Translations under genes and position numbers: made by a program
The notes under the pieces: generated by a model
Seen by the model: the letters and a program-made list of their open reading frames with translations, nothing else
The model's database searches: none
What the model was told of the DNA's origin: nothing
From: Thioclava marina
Lineage (GTDB): Bacteria > Pseudomonadota > Alphaproteobacteria > Rhodobacterales > Rhodobacteraceae
Assembly: GCF_002020135.1 (NCBI RefSeq)
Contig: NZ_MPZS01000001.1
Coordinates: 1,116,001-1,180,000 of the forward strand
Length of the DNA: 64,000 bases
Reading direction: 5' to 3'
Shown: one piece after another, positions 25,585 through 34,201 of the stretch
Position numbering within the stretch: the stretch's first letter is position 1
Layout: each line of letters starts with the position of its first letter

Positions 25585-25821
25585 TCAGACGGCGAACATC
25601 AGCAGCAGCGCGACGAGGAACGAGAAGATCCCGAGCGCTTCCGCGAAAGCGATGCCGATGAAGAGGGTCGCGGTCTGGCCAGCGGCCGCCGACGGGTTGC
25701 GCAGAGCGCCCGACAGGAAGTTGCCGGCAACGTTGCCCACACCGATAGCCGAGCCACCCATGCCCATGCAGGCCAGGCCAGCGCCGATGTAAGCACCCAT
25801 TTGAACGATATCGCCTTCCAT
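25585..25821 (-). CDS. atpE: F0F1 ATP synthase subunit c
   Basis: Proteolipid ring subunit, 78 residues, two helices joined by the polar loop RNPSA. The proton-binding carboxylate is a glutamate in [10 protein letters not shown] (E61), and the first helix has the GxGxGxGx pattern in a relaxed form ([21 protein letters not shown]). No sodium-binding signature is obvious, so a proton-driven enzyme is expected. Preceded by a good AAGGAG ribosome-binding site, as usual for this highly translated gene. Confidence 0.97.
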   Translation of the reverse strand: MEGDIVQMGAYIGAGLACMGMGGSAIGVGNVAGNFLSGALRNPSAAAGQTATLFIGIAFAEALGIFSFLVALLLMFAV

Positions 25822-25884
25822 TGTCGTACTCCTTGAGGTTGGAAGTGGCAGAAACTTTGTGAAGCGGTTCGATCCGTTACCCGG

Positions 25885-26661
25885 TCAGTGTGCCGGGTGC
25901 AGTGCGTCACGCAGGTAGACGCAGGTCAGGATCGTGAAGACATAGGCCTGGATGAAGGCCACGAGAACTTCGAGCCCGTACATCGCGGTGATCGCGAGGA
26001 TCGACAGCGGGGTGACGGCGATGCCGACGCCCGAGAACAGGATCAGCGGCGCGAAGGCGGCGAACACTTTCATAACCGCGTGGCCAGCCATCATGTTGCC
26101 CGCAAGACGAATGGAGTGGCTGACGGGGCGCACGAAGTAGGAAATCAGTTCGATGATCGCAAGGATCGGACGCAGCGCGAGCGGTGCCGAAGAGACCCAG
26201 AATAGGCTCAGGAAGCCCGCGCCGTTCTTGACGAAGCCGACGACCGTCACGGTCACGAACACCATGATCGCGAGGACCGCAGTCACAGCGATATGCGAGG
26301 TCGTGGTGAAAGCGCGCGGCAGCAGGCCGAGGAAGTTCGAGAACACGATGAACAGGAAGAGCGTGAAGATATAGGGGAAGAACTTCAGCGCGTCCTTGCC
26401 GGCCACGTCCTCGACCATCTTGTGAATGAAGCCGTAAGCGAGTTCGGCGATCGACTGGGCGCGGCTCGGGACCACGGCGCGGCCGCGGGTGCCGATCACC
26501 AGCATGAAGAAGATCGCCGCCACGGCGACAGCCATCCACAGCGTCGCGTTCGTGGGCGTGTACCAGTGGACAGGGCCCTCCCCGAAGAGAGGCTTAACGA
26601 TAAACTGGTCCATCGGGTGGAAAACCAGCTCATTGCGCATTTCCTGTTCAAGATTTGCCAC
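25885..26661 (-). CDS. atpB: F0F1 ATP synthase subunit a
   Basis: Proton-channel subunit. 258 residues if started at GTG 26661 (then [19 protein letters not shown]), which has GAGGAAGACGAAC upstream; ATG 26679 (weak ribosome-binding site) and ATG 26640 are alternatives in the same frame. Core motifs are present: [30 protein letters not shown] with the essential arginine, and [21 protein letters not shown]. The start region overlaps the 3' end of atpI by 14 bp with this choice, consistent with coupled translation. Confidence 0.94.
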   Translation of the reverse strand: MANLEQEMRNELVFHPMDQFIVKPLFGEGPVHWYTPTNATLWMAVAVAAIFFMLVIGTRGRAVVPSRAQSIAELAYGFIHKMVEDVAGKDALKFFPYIFTLFLFIVFSNFLGLLPRAFTTTSHIAVTAVLAIMVFVTVTVVGFVKNGAGFLSLFWVSSAPLALRPILAIIELISYFVRPVSHSIRLAGNMMAGHAVMKVFAAFAPLILFSGVGIAVTPLSILAITAMYGLEVLVAFIQAYVFTILTCVYLRDALHPAH

Positions 26662-27004
26662 GTTCGTCTTCCTCTTCATCGGCCATCTCGGCCGCACGCT
26701 CTTCGTTCATTTCCTTGGCAGAGCGAAGCATCACCTTCACCCCCGCCGTGAGCCCGAGAAGCGTGAACAGCACCATCATCCAAGGCATCGTGCCAATCAG
26801 CACATCAAGCCCGTATCCGATGCCGAAGCCGATCCCCAGCCCCGAAACCATTTCGATCACCATACGCCAGGCCATATTCGCCTGGGACAGATGATGATCG
26901 GCACGTTGCGGAGGCGGCTCCTGCGCCTTTCTCACTGCCGCAAGCTTCTTCTCCAGCGCGGCGAGGCGCTCGGGATCGGGCTCGTCGGAGCGGTGATCAG
27001 GCAT
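26648..27004 (-). CDS. atpI: ATP synthase accessory protein AtpI
   Basis: 118-residue small membrane protein that heads the F0 operon; AtpI proteins help assemble the c-ring or carry magnesium. Charged N-terminus ([20 protein letters not shown]), two hydrophobic helices ([40 protein letters not shown]) with the family glycines, and an acidic C-terminus. Its 3' end overlaps the atpB start. A likely promoter lies at 27032-27060. Confidence 0.92.
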   Translation of the reverse strand: MPDHRSDEPDPERLAALEKKLAAVRKAQEPPPQRADHHLSQANMAWRMVIEMVSGLGIGFGIGYGLDVLIGTMPWMMVLFTLLGLTAGVKVMLRSAKEMNEERAAEMADEEEDERGKS

Positions 27005-27031
27005 GGTTTGGCCCCCACTCAGGTCTCAGCC

Positions 27032-27060
27032 GTGATAGCCGCGCCCCCCTCGCGAGTCAA
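27032..27060 (-). promoter_or_regulatory. Likely promoter of the F0 ATP synthase operon
   Basis: On the minus strand TTGACT (27060-27055), 17-bp spacer, TATCAC (27037-27032). Transcription would begin about 20-25 bases before the atpI ATG. Good -35, fair -10, optimal spacing. Confidence 0.5.
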
Positions 27061-27172
27061 TTCCGTATGGATCACCTTTTTCATCATGCAAGCCATTGAA
27101 AATGAAAGGTTTTGAAAAACACCGCGATTCCAGCCCCGCGCAAAGCTCACGCAAATGCGAGCAATCGCATAT

Positions 27173-27188
27173 TCAACCGATCGGTTGA
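27173..27188. promoter_or_regulatory. Perfect 16-bp palindrome, probable ArsR operator
   Basis: TCAACCGATCGGTTGA is its own reverse complement, 31 bp before the ArsR-type gene. The AACCNATNGGTT core is the type of site bound by ArsR regulators of the family to which the next gene belongs, so negative autoregulation is likely. Confidence 0.65.
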
Positions 27189-27219
27189 CGTTTTTTCACG
27201 AAAGCCCCATCACTTGGCC

Positions 27220-27615
27220 ATGTTGCCGCCCGCTCCGCCTTCTCTCGATGCGATCTTCGCCGCCCTCGCCGACCCGACCCGGCGGGCGATCCTGACGATG
27301 TTGCTCGAGGACGACATGGCGGTGACGGATGTGGCCGAGCCCTTCGAGATGTCGCTTGCCGCCGTGTCGAAGCACCTTGCGATCCTGACCAATGCCGGCC
27401 TGATCTCTCAGGAAAAGCGTGGCCGGGTGAAGTGGTGCAAGCTCGAGCCGATCTCGATGGCTGCGGCGACTACATGGATTCAGGGCTTCGGCCAGTTCGA
27501 GCCTCTCGATTTCGACGCCTTCGAGAAGTTCCTCGAAACCGAGCTATCCGAGATCGACTTGCCCGAAGTTAGCGAGGCCGACAACTCCGGGGCCGACGCC
27601 CGCGAGGTCGATTAG
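27220..27615 (+). CDS. ArsR-family winged-helix transcriptional regulator
   Basis: 131 residues from ATG 27220 (MLPPAPPSLDAIFAALADP). Standard ArsR core: LADPTRRAILTMLLEDDMAVTDVAEP, then recognition helix MSLAAVSKHLAILTNAGLISQEKRGR with VKWCKLEP. No metal-binding CxC pair in the recognition region, so it probably does not sense metals; this subgroup often sits beside an SRPBCC/AHSA1 gene, but none is here. Acidic C-terminal tail. Its stop codon overlaps that of the convergent SDR gene. Confidence 0.9.
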   Translation: MLPPAPPSLDAIFAALADPTRRAILTMLLEDDMAVTDVAEPFEMSLAAVSKHLAILTNAGLISQEKRGRVKWCKLEPISMAAATTWIQGFGQFEPLDFDAFEKFLETELSEIDLPEVSEADNSGADAREVD

Positions 27616-28364
27616 ATCGAACCTGCCTCGACCATGAAATTGCTCGCCGTGCACATCGCCGCGTCGTCCGAGGCGAGGAAAAGCACCATCCGCGCGACAT
27701 ATTCGGGCTGGATCAGGTCGGGCAGGCATTGCTTGCGCCGATGATCCTCCAGCGCCTCGGGCGTGGCCCAGAGCGTCTTCTGCCGATCCGTCATGATCCA
27801 TCCCGGCACGACCGTATTCACCCGGATCCGATGCCCGCCCAGCTCGCGCGCCATCGTCCGCGTCAACCCGTGCACGGCGGCCTTGGCCGTCGCATAGGCC
27901 GGAAAGCCCGCGCCCGCCTCCCACCAGGAATTCGACCCCATATTGATGATCGAGCCCGCCCCTTTCGCGATCATGTCCGGCGCGACGGTTTGGATCGCGA
28001 AGAACATGTGGCGCAGGTTTGTATTCTGCCGCTCGTCCCAATAGTCGACATCAATCTCGCGCCAGTCGTGGCGGTCGTCGCGCGCGGCGTTGTTCACCAG
28101 CACATCGGCCGGGCCGATCTTGGCACGCAAATCCGCCAAAGCCGCCTTCATCGCCGCGATATCGCGCAGATCGCAGAGCTCGAACGCCACCCCGTCGAGA
28201 CGCCCCGCCAGCGCCGCGCTCGCCTCGGCATCGCGATCGAGAAACCCGACCCGCGCGCCTTGCGCGGCAAAGCTCTCGACGATCAGCGCCCCGATCCCCG
28301 AGGCGCCCCCGGTAACGATGATGCTCTTGCCCTTCAGGCTCGGATAGGTCGCGAAATCCGGCAT
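27612..28364 (-). CDS. SDR oxidoreductase, D-xylose 1-dehydrogenase-like
   Basis: 250 residues. It resembles the Caulobacter NAD+-dependent D-xylose dehydrogenase in detail: YPSLKGKSIIVTGGASGIGA at the start, VLVNNAARDDRH, YWDERQNTNLRHMFFA, YATAKAAVHGLTR with the catalytic Tyr/Lys, and MVLFLASDDAAMCTA. It would oxidise a pentose to its lactone; the other genes of an oxidative xylose pathway are not in the window, so the exact sugar is unsure. Start ATG 28364 has GGAGGAG upstream. Overlaps the ArsR gene by 4 bp at the stops. Confidence 0.82.
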   Translation of the reverse strand: MPDFATYPSLKGKSIIVTGGASGIGALIVESFAAQGARVGFLDRDAEASAALAGRLDGVAFELCDLRDIAAMKAALADLRAKIGPADVLVNNAARDDRHDWREIDVDYWDERQNTNLRHMFFAIQTVAPDMIAKGAGSIINMGSNSWWEAGAGFPAYATAKAAVHGLTRTMARELGGHRIRVNTVVPGWIMTDRQKTLWATPEALEDHRRKQCLPDLIQPEYVARMVLFLASDDAAMCTASNFMVEAGSI

Positions 28365-28482
28365 GTGCTCCTCCACTCTTTCCCGCGCGAGCATCGCGCC
28401 ACGCCCCGGCCCTGTCCAGAGCGCGCCAACGAAAAAGGCCGCACCCGAAGGCGCGGCCCTGATCACGGTTTGCCGGGGCGAC

Positions 28483-29241
28483 TTACTTGTCGTCGTCCTC
28501 GTCATCCTCGTCGCTGTCGGGCAGGTTGAAGAAGCTGTCCGCGTCCGAGTAGTCCTGCTTCTCTTCTCCCTCGTTGTCTTCGCGAAGATCCGAGGAGGTG
28601 AAGTTCTCCAGACCCGCGATGGCCGAAGGCAGGCGCGGCTCGTCCGGCATGCCAAGCGACTGCTCGGTCGAGACCAGTTTGCGACGCTCGTCATCGCTCA
28701 TCACGCCATCGGCGGCAGCCTTCTTCGCGGCCTTCTGCACTTCCATGTCCAGTTCCGACTGACGGCACAGACCCAGCGCAACCGGATCGATCGGGGTCAT
28801 GTTCTGGATGTTCCAGTGGGTGCGCTCGCGGATCGACTGGATCGTGGGCTTGGTGGTGCCTACGAGACGGGCGATCTGCGCATCGGCCAGCTCGGGGTGG
28901 AACTTCACCAGCCACAGGATCGCGTTCGGACGGTCCTGACGCTTCGAGAGCGGCGTATAGCGCGGGCCACGGCGCTTGTCTTCACCCAGCGCCGCCTTGT
29001 TGAACTTCAGCTTGAGCTTGTGCAGCGGATCCTTCTCGGCCTTGTCGATCTCCGACTGGTCGAGCTGGTTCGAAGCGATCGGGTCGAAGCCCTTGACGCC
29101 GGCGGCCACGTCACCATCGGCGATGCCCTGCACTTCCAGCTCGTGCATGCCGCAGAAATCCGCGATCTGCTTGAAGCTGAGCGTCGTATTGTCCACCAGC
29201 CACACGGCGGTGGCCTTTGCCATCAGGGGCTTGTTCGTCAT
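28483..29241 (-). CDS. TrcR-like cell-cycle regulator (DUF1013)
   Basis: 252 residues from ATG 29241, which follows AAGGATGG; ATG 29250 is three codons upstream. The alphaproteobacterial DUF1013 family shows here as TNKPLMAKATAVWLVDNTTL, SFKQIADFCGMHELEVQGI, DRPNAILWLVKFHPELADAQ and LVGTTKPTIQSIRERTHWN, i.e. two helix-turn-helix-like segments. Caulobacter work names this family TrcR, a cell-cycle transcription factor. The C-terminus is very acidic (DSDEDDEDDDK). Divergent from RNase T2. Confidence 0.88.
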   Translation of the reverse strand: MTNKPLMAKATAVWLVDNTTLSFKQIADFCGMHELEVQGIADGDVAAGVKGFDPIASNQLDQSEIDKAEKDPLHKLKLKFNKAALGEDKRRGPRYTPLSKRQDRPNAILWLVKFHPELADAQIARLVGTTKPTIQSIRERTHWNIQNMTPIDPVALGLCRQSELDMEVQKAAKKAAADGVMSDDERRKLVSTEQSLGMPDEPRLPSAIAGLENFTSSDLREDNEGEEKQDYSDADSFFNLPDSDEDDEDDDK

Positions 29242-29373
29242 TGCAGCCATCCTTTACATATCTCTCCCGGGCCGAGAAATCGGCTGCGGCGCGGGAATTC
29301 CCTGCCGCGGTCCATTTCTGGAAGGGGAATTGCCGCCTCATATAGTCAATTGCGCGTCGGGAGAAAAGAGAAA

Positions 29374-30024
29374 ATGCACAAACAGGGCCTCCTCGCAGCA
29401 GCGCTTCTGGCTGCCTCCGCCGCGCTCTCGCCCGCGTTGGCCGAAGGCGAGCGCGCAGGCGATTTCGACTATTATGTCCTGTCACTCAGCTGGTCGCCCA
29501 CGTGGTGCGCGCTCGAAGGCGACGCGCGCAACTCGCCGCAATGTGACCCCAGGCATGACTATTCCTTCGTGCTGCACGGGCTCTGGCCGCAATACGAGAC
29601 CGGCTGGCCCAGCTTCTGCCGCACGCCGCATCGCGACCCCTCGCGCCAACAGACGGCGGCGATGGAGGATCTGACCGGCGCGCCGGGTCTGGCATGGTAT
29701 GAATGGAAGAAGCACGGGCGCTGCTCGGGGCTGTCGGCGGCGGATTACTTCGCGCTCGAACGCCGCGCCTATGAGAGCATCAAGATCCCCGACGTGCTCG
29801 CCCATCTCGAACGAGACGTGAAGCTGCCCGCCAAGGTGGTCGAACAGGCCTTTCTCGAGACCAATCCCGGGTTGGACGCCGACGAGATCACCATCACCTG
29901 CAAGGCAGGCCGCATTCAGGAAGCCCGCATCTGCCTGACGAAGGATCTCGAGCCGCGCACCTGCGGGGCCGACACGATCCGCGATTGCCGGATGCGCGAC
30001 GCGCTGATGGAAAAGGTGCGCTGA
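29374..30024 (+). CDS. Secreted ribonuclease T2
   Basis: 216 residues with an N-terminal signal peptide (HKQGLLAAALLAASAALSPALA, cleavage after ALA). Both active-site blocks are intact: CAS1 FVLHGLWPQ (H68) and CAS2 WYEWKKHGRCSG (E110, K113, H114). Several cysteines suit a disulfide-bonded periplasmic or secreted enzyme. It likely degrades external RNA for nutrients. The frame is open far upstream, but ATG 29374 with GGGAGAAAAG before it and a signal peptide directly after it decides the start. Confidence 0.94.
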   Translation: MHKQGLLAAALLAASAALSPALAEGERAGDFDYYVLSLSWSPTWCALEGDARNSPQCDPRHDYSFVLHGLWPQYETGWPSFCRTPHRDPSRQQTAAMEDLTGAPGLAWYEWKKHGRCSGLSAADYFALERRAYESIKIPDVLAHLERDVKLPAKVVEQAFLETNPGLDADEITITCKAGRIQEARICLTKDLEPRTCGADTIRDCRMRDALMEKVR

Positions 30025-30027
30025 GGC

Positions 30028-30489
30028 TCAGGCACCCGGCGGGATCTTGTCTTCCAGCGTCGAGAGCTTCCGCGTCGCCGCCGTGTCGTGCGAATGGTCT
30101 TCCTCCGCTCGGCCGGCTTCGCGCATCCACGCCTTCGCGTCCTCGAGCTCCGCCAGATGGAAGACCCGCAGCGGCGCAGGCACGAGCGGCATGAAGAGCT
30201 TCGTCCCGTGCCGGATCCAGTCGGTATCCGTCACCACCGCCAAGGCACCGAAATCGCCCAGATGCGAGAACCCGAGCTTGGTGTCATCCCAGGCCGCCCC
30301 CATCGTGAAGCCCTCGAACCGATCGCCCAGAACATAGAGGAGCTTGACTCGGCCCTCGGCCGCGATCTTCGCCTCGACCGCCGGGATCAGCTGCGTTTCA
30401 TAGGCCGCGGCGTCGATTACACCCACGGCCTCGAAAGCCAGAACATCGGTGGGATAGCCGGTGAAAAATTCGAACGTCCCCTTGCTCAT
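30028..30489 (-). CDS. SpoIIAA-like (STAS-fold) protein
   Basis: 153 residues from ATG 30489 (MSKGTFEFFTGYPTDVLAFE). The pattern VLAFEAVGVIDAAAYETQLIPAVEAKIAAEG, LLYVLGDRFEGF, DTDWIRHGTKLFMPLVPAPLRVFHLAELEDAKAW matches the SpoIIAA-like family, a STAS/CRAL-TRIO-like fold of unknown function. The last ~25 residues (EEDHSHDTAATRKLSTLEDK) are polar. Alone between RNase T2 (tail-to-tail) and the quinone oxidoreductase. Confidence 0.8.
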   Translation of the reverse strand: MSKGTFEFFTGYPTDVLAFEAVGVIDAAAYETQLIPAVEAKIAAEGRVKLLYVLGDRFEGFTMGAAWDDTKLGFSHLGDFGALAVVTDTDWIRHGTKLFMPLVPAPLRVFHLAELEDAKAWMREAGRAEEDHSHDTAATRKLSTLEDKIPPGA

Positions 30490-30549
30490 GGTCGTCTCCT
30501 TTCCGGTCATGTCCCTGAAATATGGGGATCGCGCGGGCCCGCGAAAAGC

Positions 30550-31554
30550 TCAGCCGCCCTTCACCTCCATCACGATCTTGCCAATATGCTGGCTGCTCTC
30601 CATCCGCGCATGGGCCGCCGCGGCTTCGGCCAGCGGGAAGGTGCTGTCGTGAATGACCCGCAGCTTGCCCGCGCTCACCATCGGCCAGACCTGCCCAAGC
30701 AGCTGCCGCGCGATCTCGGCCTTCGCCGCATCCGATTGCGGGCGCAGCGTCGAGCCGGTGATCGTCAGCCGCCGCAGCATCACCTGCGCGAAGTTGATCT
30801 CGGCCTTGGGGCTTTCGAGAAACGCGATGAAGACCATCCGCGCGTCATCGGCCATCGCCTTGATATTGCGCGCGATATAAGACCCGCCGACCATGTCGAG
30901 CACAAGGTTCGCGCCCCCCTCGGCACGCAGCACATCGACGAAATCGCCCGTCTTGTAGTTGATCGCGGTCGCGCCCAACTCCTCGCAGGCCGCGCATTTC
31001 TCCGGGCTGCCAGCGGTGGTGAAGACCCGCGCCCCCAGCGCCTTAGCGATCTGGATCGCGGTGGTGCCGATGCCGCTCGATCCGCCATGCACGAGGAACC
31101 GCTCCCCCGCCTTCAGCCCGCCGCGCATCACCACATTCGACCAGACCGTGAAGCAGGTCTCGGGCAGGCAGGCCGCCGATTTCAGGTCCACCCCGACCGG
31201 AACGGGCAAGGCATGCTCCGCCGGGCAGGTCGCGAACTCGGCGTAACCGCCGCCGGGCAGCAACGCACAAACCTGATCGCCCACAGACCAGCCCGTCACC
31301 CCCGGCCCGAGCGCCGCAACGCGTCCCGAACATTCCAGCCCCGGCAGGTCAGACGCTCCGGGCGGCGCCTTGTAGGCGCCTGCGCGTTGCAGCGCATCGG
31401 GGCGGTTCACCCCGGCATAGGCCACTTCGATCAGGATCTCGCCATGGCCCGGCACGGGCACGGCACGGCGTGCCTCAGTCAGAACCTCAGGCCCGCCGGG
31501 TTCGGAAATCTCGATACAGCGCATCTCGGTCGGCATCTCGAAGGCGTCCATCAA
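30550..31554 (-). CDS. NAD(P)H-quinone oxidoreductase (PIG3/Qor type)
   Basis: 334-residue zinc-independent MDR protein: catalytic-domain stretch GEILIEVAYAGVNRPDALQRAG, nucleotide site HGGSSGIGTTAIQIAKALGA, then FTTAGSPEKCAACEELGA. It reduces quinones one electron at a time or acts on small enones. ATG overlaps the COQ9 stop by 4 bp (31551-31554), tying it to ubiquinone metabolism; COQ9-quinone reductase pairing supports a quinone-related role. Confidence 0.9.
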   Translation of the reverse strand: MMDAFEMPTEMRCIEISEPGGPEVLTEARRAVPVPGHGEILIEVAYAGVNRPDALQRAGAYKAPPGASDLPGLECSGRVAALGPGVTGWSVGDQVCALLPGGGYAEFATCPAEHALPVPVGVDLKSAACLPETCFTVWSNVVMRGGLKAGERFLVHGGSSGIGTTAIQIAKALGARVFTTAGSPEKCAACEELGATAINYKTGDFVDVLRAEGGANLVLDMVGGSYIARNIKAMADDARMVFIAFLESPKAEINFAQVMLRRLTITGSTLRPQSDAAKAEIARQLLGQVWPMVSAGKLRVIHDSTFPLAEAAAAHARMESSQHIGKIVMEVKGG

Positions 31555-32219
31555 TGCGCCTCCCTGCCCGGCATGTCATCCATGGCTTTCGGCGCGCGGA
31601 TGCCGCTGAGGATCTTCGGCAGGATCGGCAGCTTCAAGGCCGCCCCCTTGACCTTCTCGAACTGCATCACGCCTTCGATGCGACGGTCGAGGAAGGCCCA
31701 GGTGTCGGCATGTCCCTCGCTCTCGTCGCCCATCCAATAGAGCACGGTCGCGGAATAGACCCCCGAGAGCGTCATCCGTTTCGTGTACCAGTTATAGTCG
31801 CGGCTCTGATCGCCCAGCACGTTCCAGATCCTGTCGCAGGTCTCCCAGATCAGCTTCGACCCGGTCGCGGCATTTTGCGGCAGCGCGAAGATGGCCGCGC
31901 CCCTGCGCACCAGTTCCGCATCGGACGCCTCCAGCCGAAACCGAACCGCGGCAGCGATTCGGTCACGGAACTTGAGCCCCGACAGATCCGTCTCTTCCAG
32001 CCGCTTGAGCATCGCCGCATCGCCCTCGCGGTGATAGGCCACCGCCAGATCGACCGCCCCGCGCGGACAGATTACCCGGGCCAGCCCCGGATCGAGGCCC
32101 AGATCGGCCACAGCTTCCTTGAATGCAGGCTCCGACCAGCCGTCGAAGGGCACATGCGGCTTGATCGCCGCCAAAAGCTCGGATCGGGCGCGGTCCATGT
32201 CGAGATGGTCATTTTTCAT
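31551..32219 (-). CDS. COQ9 family ubiquinone biosynthesis protein
   Basis: 222 residues from ATG 32219, decided by the GGAGGAAACGCG ribosome-binding site. COQ9 is a TetR-like-fold lipid-binding protein that assists ring hydroxylation (COQ7) in ubiquinone synthesis. Family marks: DRARSELLAAIKPHVPFDGWSE, the AAAVRFRLE helix, WETCDRIWNVLGDQSRDYNWYTKRMTLSGVYSATVLYWMGD and TWAFLDRRIEGVMQFEK. Divergent from rpsU, an arrangement recurrent in alphaproteobacteria. Confidence 0.92.
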   Translation of the reverse strand: MKNDHLDMDRARSELLAAIKPHVPFDGWSEPAFKEAVADLGLDPGLARVICPRGAVDLAVAYHREGDAAMLKRLEETDLSGLKFRDRIAAAVRFRLEASDAELVRRGAAIFALPQNAATGSKLIWETCDRIWNVLGDQSRDYNWYTKRMTLSGVYSATVLYWMGDESEGHADTWAFLDRRIEGVMQFEKVKGAALKLPILPKILSGIRAPKAMDDMPGREAH

Positions 32220-32236
32220 CGCGTTTCCTCCGGTTT

Positions 32237-32256
32237 GGGCGGTAGACAAACCGCCC
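32237..32256. promoter_or_regulatory. Inverted repeat GGGCGGT-N6-ACCGCCC in the COQ9-rpsU promoter gap
   Basis: Perfect 7-bp arms around AGACAA, 18 bp upstream of the COQ9 start codon and 68 bp before rpsU. Could be an operator or a leader hairpin; no assigned regulator. Confidence 0.4.
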
Positions 32257-32323
32257 TTTGGCCTCTATATGGAGCGCTCCTGCAAGCAACTGCAACTCTA
32301 ACTTAGGAAGGTGGTGACACCAC

Positions 32324-32530
32324 ATGCAGGTCAGCGTTCGCGACAACAACGTCGAACAGGCGCTCCGTGCTCTGAAGAAAAAGCTTCAGCGCGAGGGTGT
32401 GTTCCGCGAAATGAAGCTCAAGCAGCATTTCGAGAAACCCTCGGTCAAAAAAGCGCGCGAGAAAGCCGAAGCCGTCCGCCGTGCCCGTAAACTGGCACGC
32501 AAGAAGGCTCAGCGCGAAGGCGCGCTCTAA
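32324..32530 (+). CDS. rpsU: 30S ribosomal protein S21
   Basis: 68-residue basic protein that helps initiate translation on the 30S subunit. Starts [20 protein letters not shown] and continues with [20 protein letters not shown] and a basic C-terminus. Ribosome-binding site AGGAAGGTGG upstream. A strong terminator follows, making it a single-gene transcript. Confidence 0.97.
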   Translation: MQVSVRDNNVEQALRALKKKLQREGVFREMKLKQHFEKPSVKKAREKAEAVRRARKLARKKAQREGAL

Positions 32531-32591
32531 GCGCACCGCTCCGCGTCTGCAAAGGCGCCTGAAAATGCTGGCGGGCTTGCCCGCACCGATG

Positions 32592-32620
32592 ACCCCCGAG
32601 GCCTGGCCGCGGGGGTTTTT
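32592..32620 (+). terminator. Rho-independent terminator of rpsU
   Basis: Stem ACCCCCG (32592-32598) / CGGGGGT (32610-32616) followed by TTTT. The inner loop bases can extend the pairing (GGCC). 61 bp after the rpsU stop. Confidence 0.85.
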
Positions 32621-32752
32621 GGTTTCTCGGGGTCCGGCACGCCACGGGCCCCACGACAGGACCCCACGACACCAGATTGCGCTTGCCTTGCGCCGCCAGC
32701 CGCCTACCCTACCGGCGTTCACCGATCGCCCTGGCTGGATCCGCTCACACCC

Positions 32753-34201
32753 ATGTCCGATTTCCGGCCCGTTCTTCACCTCTTCGGCCTGATCCTGACG
32801 GCGCTCGGGGTCTCGATGCTTGTCCCGACCGGGATCGACCTGCTCGATGGCTCGGGCAACTGGCGTGAGTTCTTCGAGGCCGCGATCGAGACGACCCTCT
32901 CCGGCACGCTCCTCGCGCTGGCCACCCAAGGCGAACGCGCGGGCGGGCTGACGACCCGGCAGGCCTACCTTCTGACCGCCGCGATCTGGCTCGGCCTGCC
33001 CTTCTTCGCGGGGCTGCCCTTCATCGACGGCGCCCCGAATGCCAGCTGGACCGACGCCTATTTCGAGGCCGCCTCCGGCATCACCACCACCGGCTATACC
33101 GTGTTTTCCGATCTCGACGACATGCCGCGCTCGGTGCTGCTTTGGCGGGGGATGCTCAACTGGTTCGGTGGACTCGGGATCGCCTTCGTCGCGATGATCT
33201 TCCTGCCGGTGCTGCGCATCGGCGGCATGCGCTATTTCCAGACCGAGGGGTTCGACACGCTGGGCAAGGTAATGCCGCGCGCGGGCGATATCGCGCGCTC
33301 ACTGCTCTGGGTCTACCTCTCGCTGACCGCTACCTGCGCGATCAGCTATGCCGCGACCGGAATGAGCGCATTCGACGCGATCTGCTACGCGATGGCGACG
33401 ATCGCCACGGGGGGGTTCGGTACGCATGACACATCCTTCGCGAGCTTCTCACCCGCCGCGCAATACGCGAGCGTGATCTTCATGCTCGGCTCCGCCCTGC
33501 CGTTCATCCGCTACGTCCAGCTCGGCCACGGCAATCTCGGCCCGTTCTGGGGAGACCCGCAGGTTCGGACTTTCCTGCGCTGGTTCTCCATCGCGCTGAC
33601 TGCACTTCTGGTCTGGCGCTACACCCACGATCCGCAAGGAATCGAACCGACATTCCGCTCCGCCGCCTTCAACCTGTCCTCGATCATGACCGGCACGGGG
33701 TTCGGCACAGCCAATGTCAGCAGCTGGGGCAGTTTCGCTGTGGTGCTTGTCTACTGGGTCGGGCTGATCGGCGGCTGCACCGGGTCGAGCTCGGGGGCGC
33801 TTTCGGTCTTTCGCTGGCAGGCGCTTGGCGCGGTGATCCGCACGGCGGTGCGCCGGTTGCACGCCCCCCACCGGGTGATCCTGCCGCGCCTCGGCGACAA
33901 GCTCCTCGAAGACGACGTGCTCTCCTCGCTCATTCTCTATTTCACCGGCTACATTCTCGCGCTCGGGGTGATCTCGGTCGGGATCTCGATGACGGGTGCC
34001 GATTTCGTCTCCGCGCTGTTCGCGACCTGGGGGGCGCTTGGCAATATCGGCTACGGCGTCGGGCCGCTGACCGACCGCACCGGCACGATGGTCGATTTCA
34101 ACGATGCCGCGACCTGGTTGATGACGCTGGCGATGCTGCTCGGCCGGATCGGGATGCTCGCGATCCTCGTCGTTTTCCTGCCCCGGTTCTGGCGAAGCTA
34201 G
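32753..34201 (+). CDS. TrkH-family potassium uptake protein
   Basis: Membrane K+-translocating subunit that works with a cytosolic TrkA/KtrA-type protein (not in the window). 482 residues, multiple helices, with the four pore loops each carrying a selectivity glycine: SGITTTGYTVF, TIATGGFGTHD, MTGTGFGTAN and LGNIGYGVGP. The product is typical in length. The stop overlaps the convergent Lrp gene by 4 bp (34198-34201). Confidence 0.93.
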   Translation: MSDFRPVLHLFGLILTALGVSMLVPTGIDLLDGSGNWREFFEAAIETTLSGTLLALATQGERAGGLTTRQAYLLTAAIWLGLPFFAGLPFIDGAPNASWTDAYFEAASGITTTGYTVFSDLDDMPRSVLLWRGMLNWFGGLGIAFVAMIFLPVLRIGGMRYFQTEGFDTLGKVMPRAGDIARSLLWVYLSLTATCAISYAATGMSAFDAICYAMATIATGGFGTHDTSFASFSPAAQYASVIFMLGSALPFIRYVQLGHGNLGPFWGDPQVRTFLRWFSIALTALLVWRYTHDPQGIEPTFRSAAFNLSSIMTGTGFGTANVSSWGSFAVVLVYWVGLIGGCTGSSSGALSVFRWQALGAVIRTAVRRLHAPHRVILPRLGDKLLEDDVLSSLILYFTGYILALGVISVGISMTGADFVSALFATWGALGNIGYGVGPLTDRTGTMVDFNDAATWLMTLAMLLGRIGMLAILVVFLPRFWRS

